A DNA stretch of 31,533 nucleotides. It comes from VGBK01 sp043810615. GTDB taxonomy: Bacteria > Actinomycetota > Acidimicrobiia > Spongiisociales > UBA11373. The position numbers and the translations under genes are program-made. Of the stretch, positions 30,528-31,533 are shown one piece after another. The DNA is taken from assembly GCA_043810615.1 (NCBI GenBank), contig JBDROA010000104.1, forward strand, positions 1 to 31,533, in the 5' to 3' direction. The first letter of the stretch is position 1. Each line of letters opens with the position of its first letter. Below the pieces are notes generated by a model. That model was given only the letters and a program-made list of their open reading frames with translations. It had not been told where the DNA came from and ran no database searches.

Positions 30528-31533
30528 GTCGTTCCTCCCGTCGGGCGGGCGGCGAGGCGGGCGGCGGCGGCGTTGGAGAGCAGCACCGAAGCCCCGGCCG
30601 CTACGAACGCCCGGGCCTGGCGCTCCCGATCCTGGGGGTCGCCGGCCGACCCGCACAAGGAGACCACCACGGCGGCGCCGGCGGCGGCGACCGCGGCCAC
30701 CGCCGGGGCCAGGGCGGCGGCCGGATCGGGATGAGCCCCGTGGCCGAGCACCACGTCGAGCAGCACCACGCCCACCGTGGGGTCGGCGGCGGCCCGGGCC
30801 AGGAAGCCGAGGCGGGTGCGGTGGTCGATCATGGGATGGGGCCGCCCTCGGGTGTACTCGTCGTCGCCCAGGTCGATCATCGTGTGGCCCGGGGCATCGG
30901 TCGTGACGGAGATCTCCCCCAGGGCGGCGCCGGCGACGCTGCGGGCCTCGTCGCGCAGGGTGCCGCCCGAGAACAATCCCAGCAGCCTCCCGGTGCGGTG
31001 GGCGCCTTCCACGACCGCCCAGGCGGTGAAGGACTCGGGGACTTCCCCTCCGAGCAGGCGCAGGGTGTCCCGGGCGGCCTCCTCCAGGGTGCGCTCGCCC
31101 ATGAAGGCCACCGCCGTGGGTTTGCCGCAACCGGCGGCGGCGGCCCTGACCCGGGCGGCGGCCTCCGGCCCCGGGGGTTTGGAGATCACCGCGATCACCT
31201 CGATCTCGGGATCGGCGGCCAGGGCCCCGAGGGCGGCCAGGGTCGAGGCCCCGCCCACCTCGTCGTGCAGGTCGCGGCTCCCCGTCCCCAGGGCGTGGCG
31301 CACTCCCACCCCGGCGTCGTCGAGCAGGCAGCACACCTGCTGAATACCCGTGCCGGAGGCGCCGACGATGCCCACCGGGCCGGGGCGCACCGCGTTGGCG
31401 AAGCCGAGTCCCACCCCTCGCACGATGGCCGTGCCCGCTCCCGGGCCCATCACCAGGAGGCCGCGGCGGGCCGCCTCCTCTTTCAGGGTCACTTCCTGGG
31501 CGAGGGGCACGTTGTCGCTGAACACCATCACCG
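30524..31533 (-). CDS. fdrA: FdrA family protein (succinyl-CoA synthetase-like), 5' end outside window
   Basis: About 336 C-terminal codons are visible; the start lies beyond 31533. FdrA is built like the CoA-binding and ligase parts of succinyl-CoA synthetase. Seen in order: VMVFSDNVPLAQEVTLKEEA at the edge, GLLVMGPGAGTAIV, GPVGIVGASGTGIQQVCCLL, GVRHALGTGSRDL, VIAVISKPPGPEAAARVRAA, a KPTAVAFMGE stretch, and VVLLDVVLGHGAHPDPAAAL. The GPGAGT and GASGTG loops are nucleotide/CoA-binding glycine loops. Its stop overlaps the DUF1116 start, so the two are coupled. In E. coli the fdrA region serves anaerobic allantoin use; the pathway here cannot be decided from this part. Confidence 0.88.
   Translation of the reverse strand, partial: VMVFSDNVPLAQEVTLKEEAARRGLLVMGPGAGTAIVRGVGLGFANAVRPGPVGIVGASGTGIQQVCCLLDDAGVGVRHALGTGSRDLHDEVGGASTLAALGALAADPEIEVIAVISKPPGPEAAARVRAAAAGCGKPTAVAFMGERTLEEAARDTLRLLGGEVPESFTAWAVVEGAHRTGRLLGLFSGGTLRDEARSVAGAALGEISVTTDAPGHTMIDLGDDEYTRGRPHPMIDHRTRLGFLARAAADPTVGVVLLDVVLGHGAHPDPAAALAPAVAAVAAAGAAVVVSLCGSAGDPQDRERQARAFVAAGASVLLSNAAAARLAARPTGGTT

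Overview
The window is very GC-rich chromosomal DNA with tightly packed genes, many GTG starts and ATGA/GTGA stop-start overlaps. The Mycobacterium-like order of a Tad pilus locus (Ssd/CpaE-like, CpaF, TadB, TadC, short Flp pilin, TadE, Rv3654c-like), a DUF6629 protein and several actinobacterial-style small proteins point to an actinomycetote, probably an uncultured Acidimicrobiia-like lineage. That placement is inference, since no rRNA or marker gene is present. No rRNA, tRNA or CRISPR array was seen.

Layout. 1-780: a DUF4389 membrane protein on the minus strand whose frame runs into a 45-bp tandem repeat and leaves the window without a stop. 882-3745: hutU-hutI (histidine degradation). 3813-5645: a small membrane protein, a decayed luciferase-like gene, a DUF6629 membrane protein and a VapC (PIN) remnant. 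5660-8394, minus: bifunctional FTCD, which completes the urocanate-to-glutamate route started by hutU/hutI, and an aldo/keto reductase. 8429-14358: mixed genes including GNAT acetyltransferases, a GDPD, a MOSC-like protein, a DUF3298-type lipoprotein, a frameshifted Cys-rich remnant and a macro-domain protein. 14355-16692: an ArsR-type regulator with a recognisable promoter and operator, its overlapping MFS exporter and a zinc-ribbon protein. 16730-17380, minus: msrA. 17613-21474: the Tad locus. 21537-22592: a lower-GC MNT/HEPN toxin-antitoxin-like pair whose MNT gene is frameshifted. 22715-26016: two thiolase-fold proteins, the second fused to two DUF35 modules, with the canonical thiolase catalytic residues largely missing. 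26247-26753: a membrane-anchored Cys-rich mini-protein and a beta-propeller fragment. 26942-31533, all minus: a prenyltransferase/squalene-cyclase-fold protein, a ZIP metal transporter, a DUF1116 protein and FdrA (running off the right edge).

Repeats. One GC-rich palindromic family (CCCTCTCCC...GGGAGAGGG) occurs as 45-bp and 44-bp tandem arrays at 1-163 and 26816-26930, and as single or degenerate copies near 17420-17545 and 26095-26150. A second, looser palindromic family flanks the ZIP gene. Most pseudogenes or fragments lie in the intergenic stretches longer than 300 bp (4089-4717, 12331-12840, 26484-26941), which suggests ongoing gene decay rather than regulatory DNA.

The most interesting targets are the non-canonical thiolase/DUF35 pair, the MNT/HEPN pair with a broken MNT gene, the Tad locus oddities (an Ssd-like protein without a P-loop; a TadE with no ordinary start codon), and the dispersed repeat family that has become open reading frame for a gene tail.
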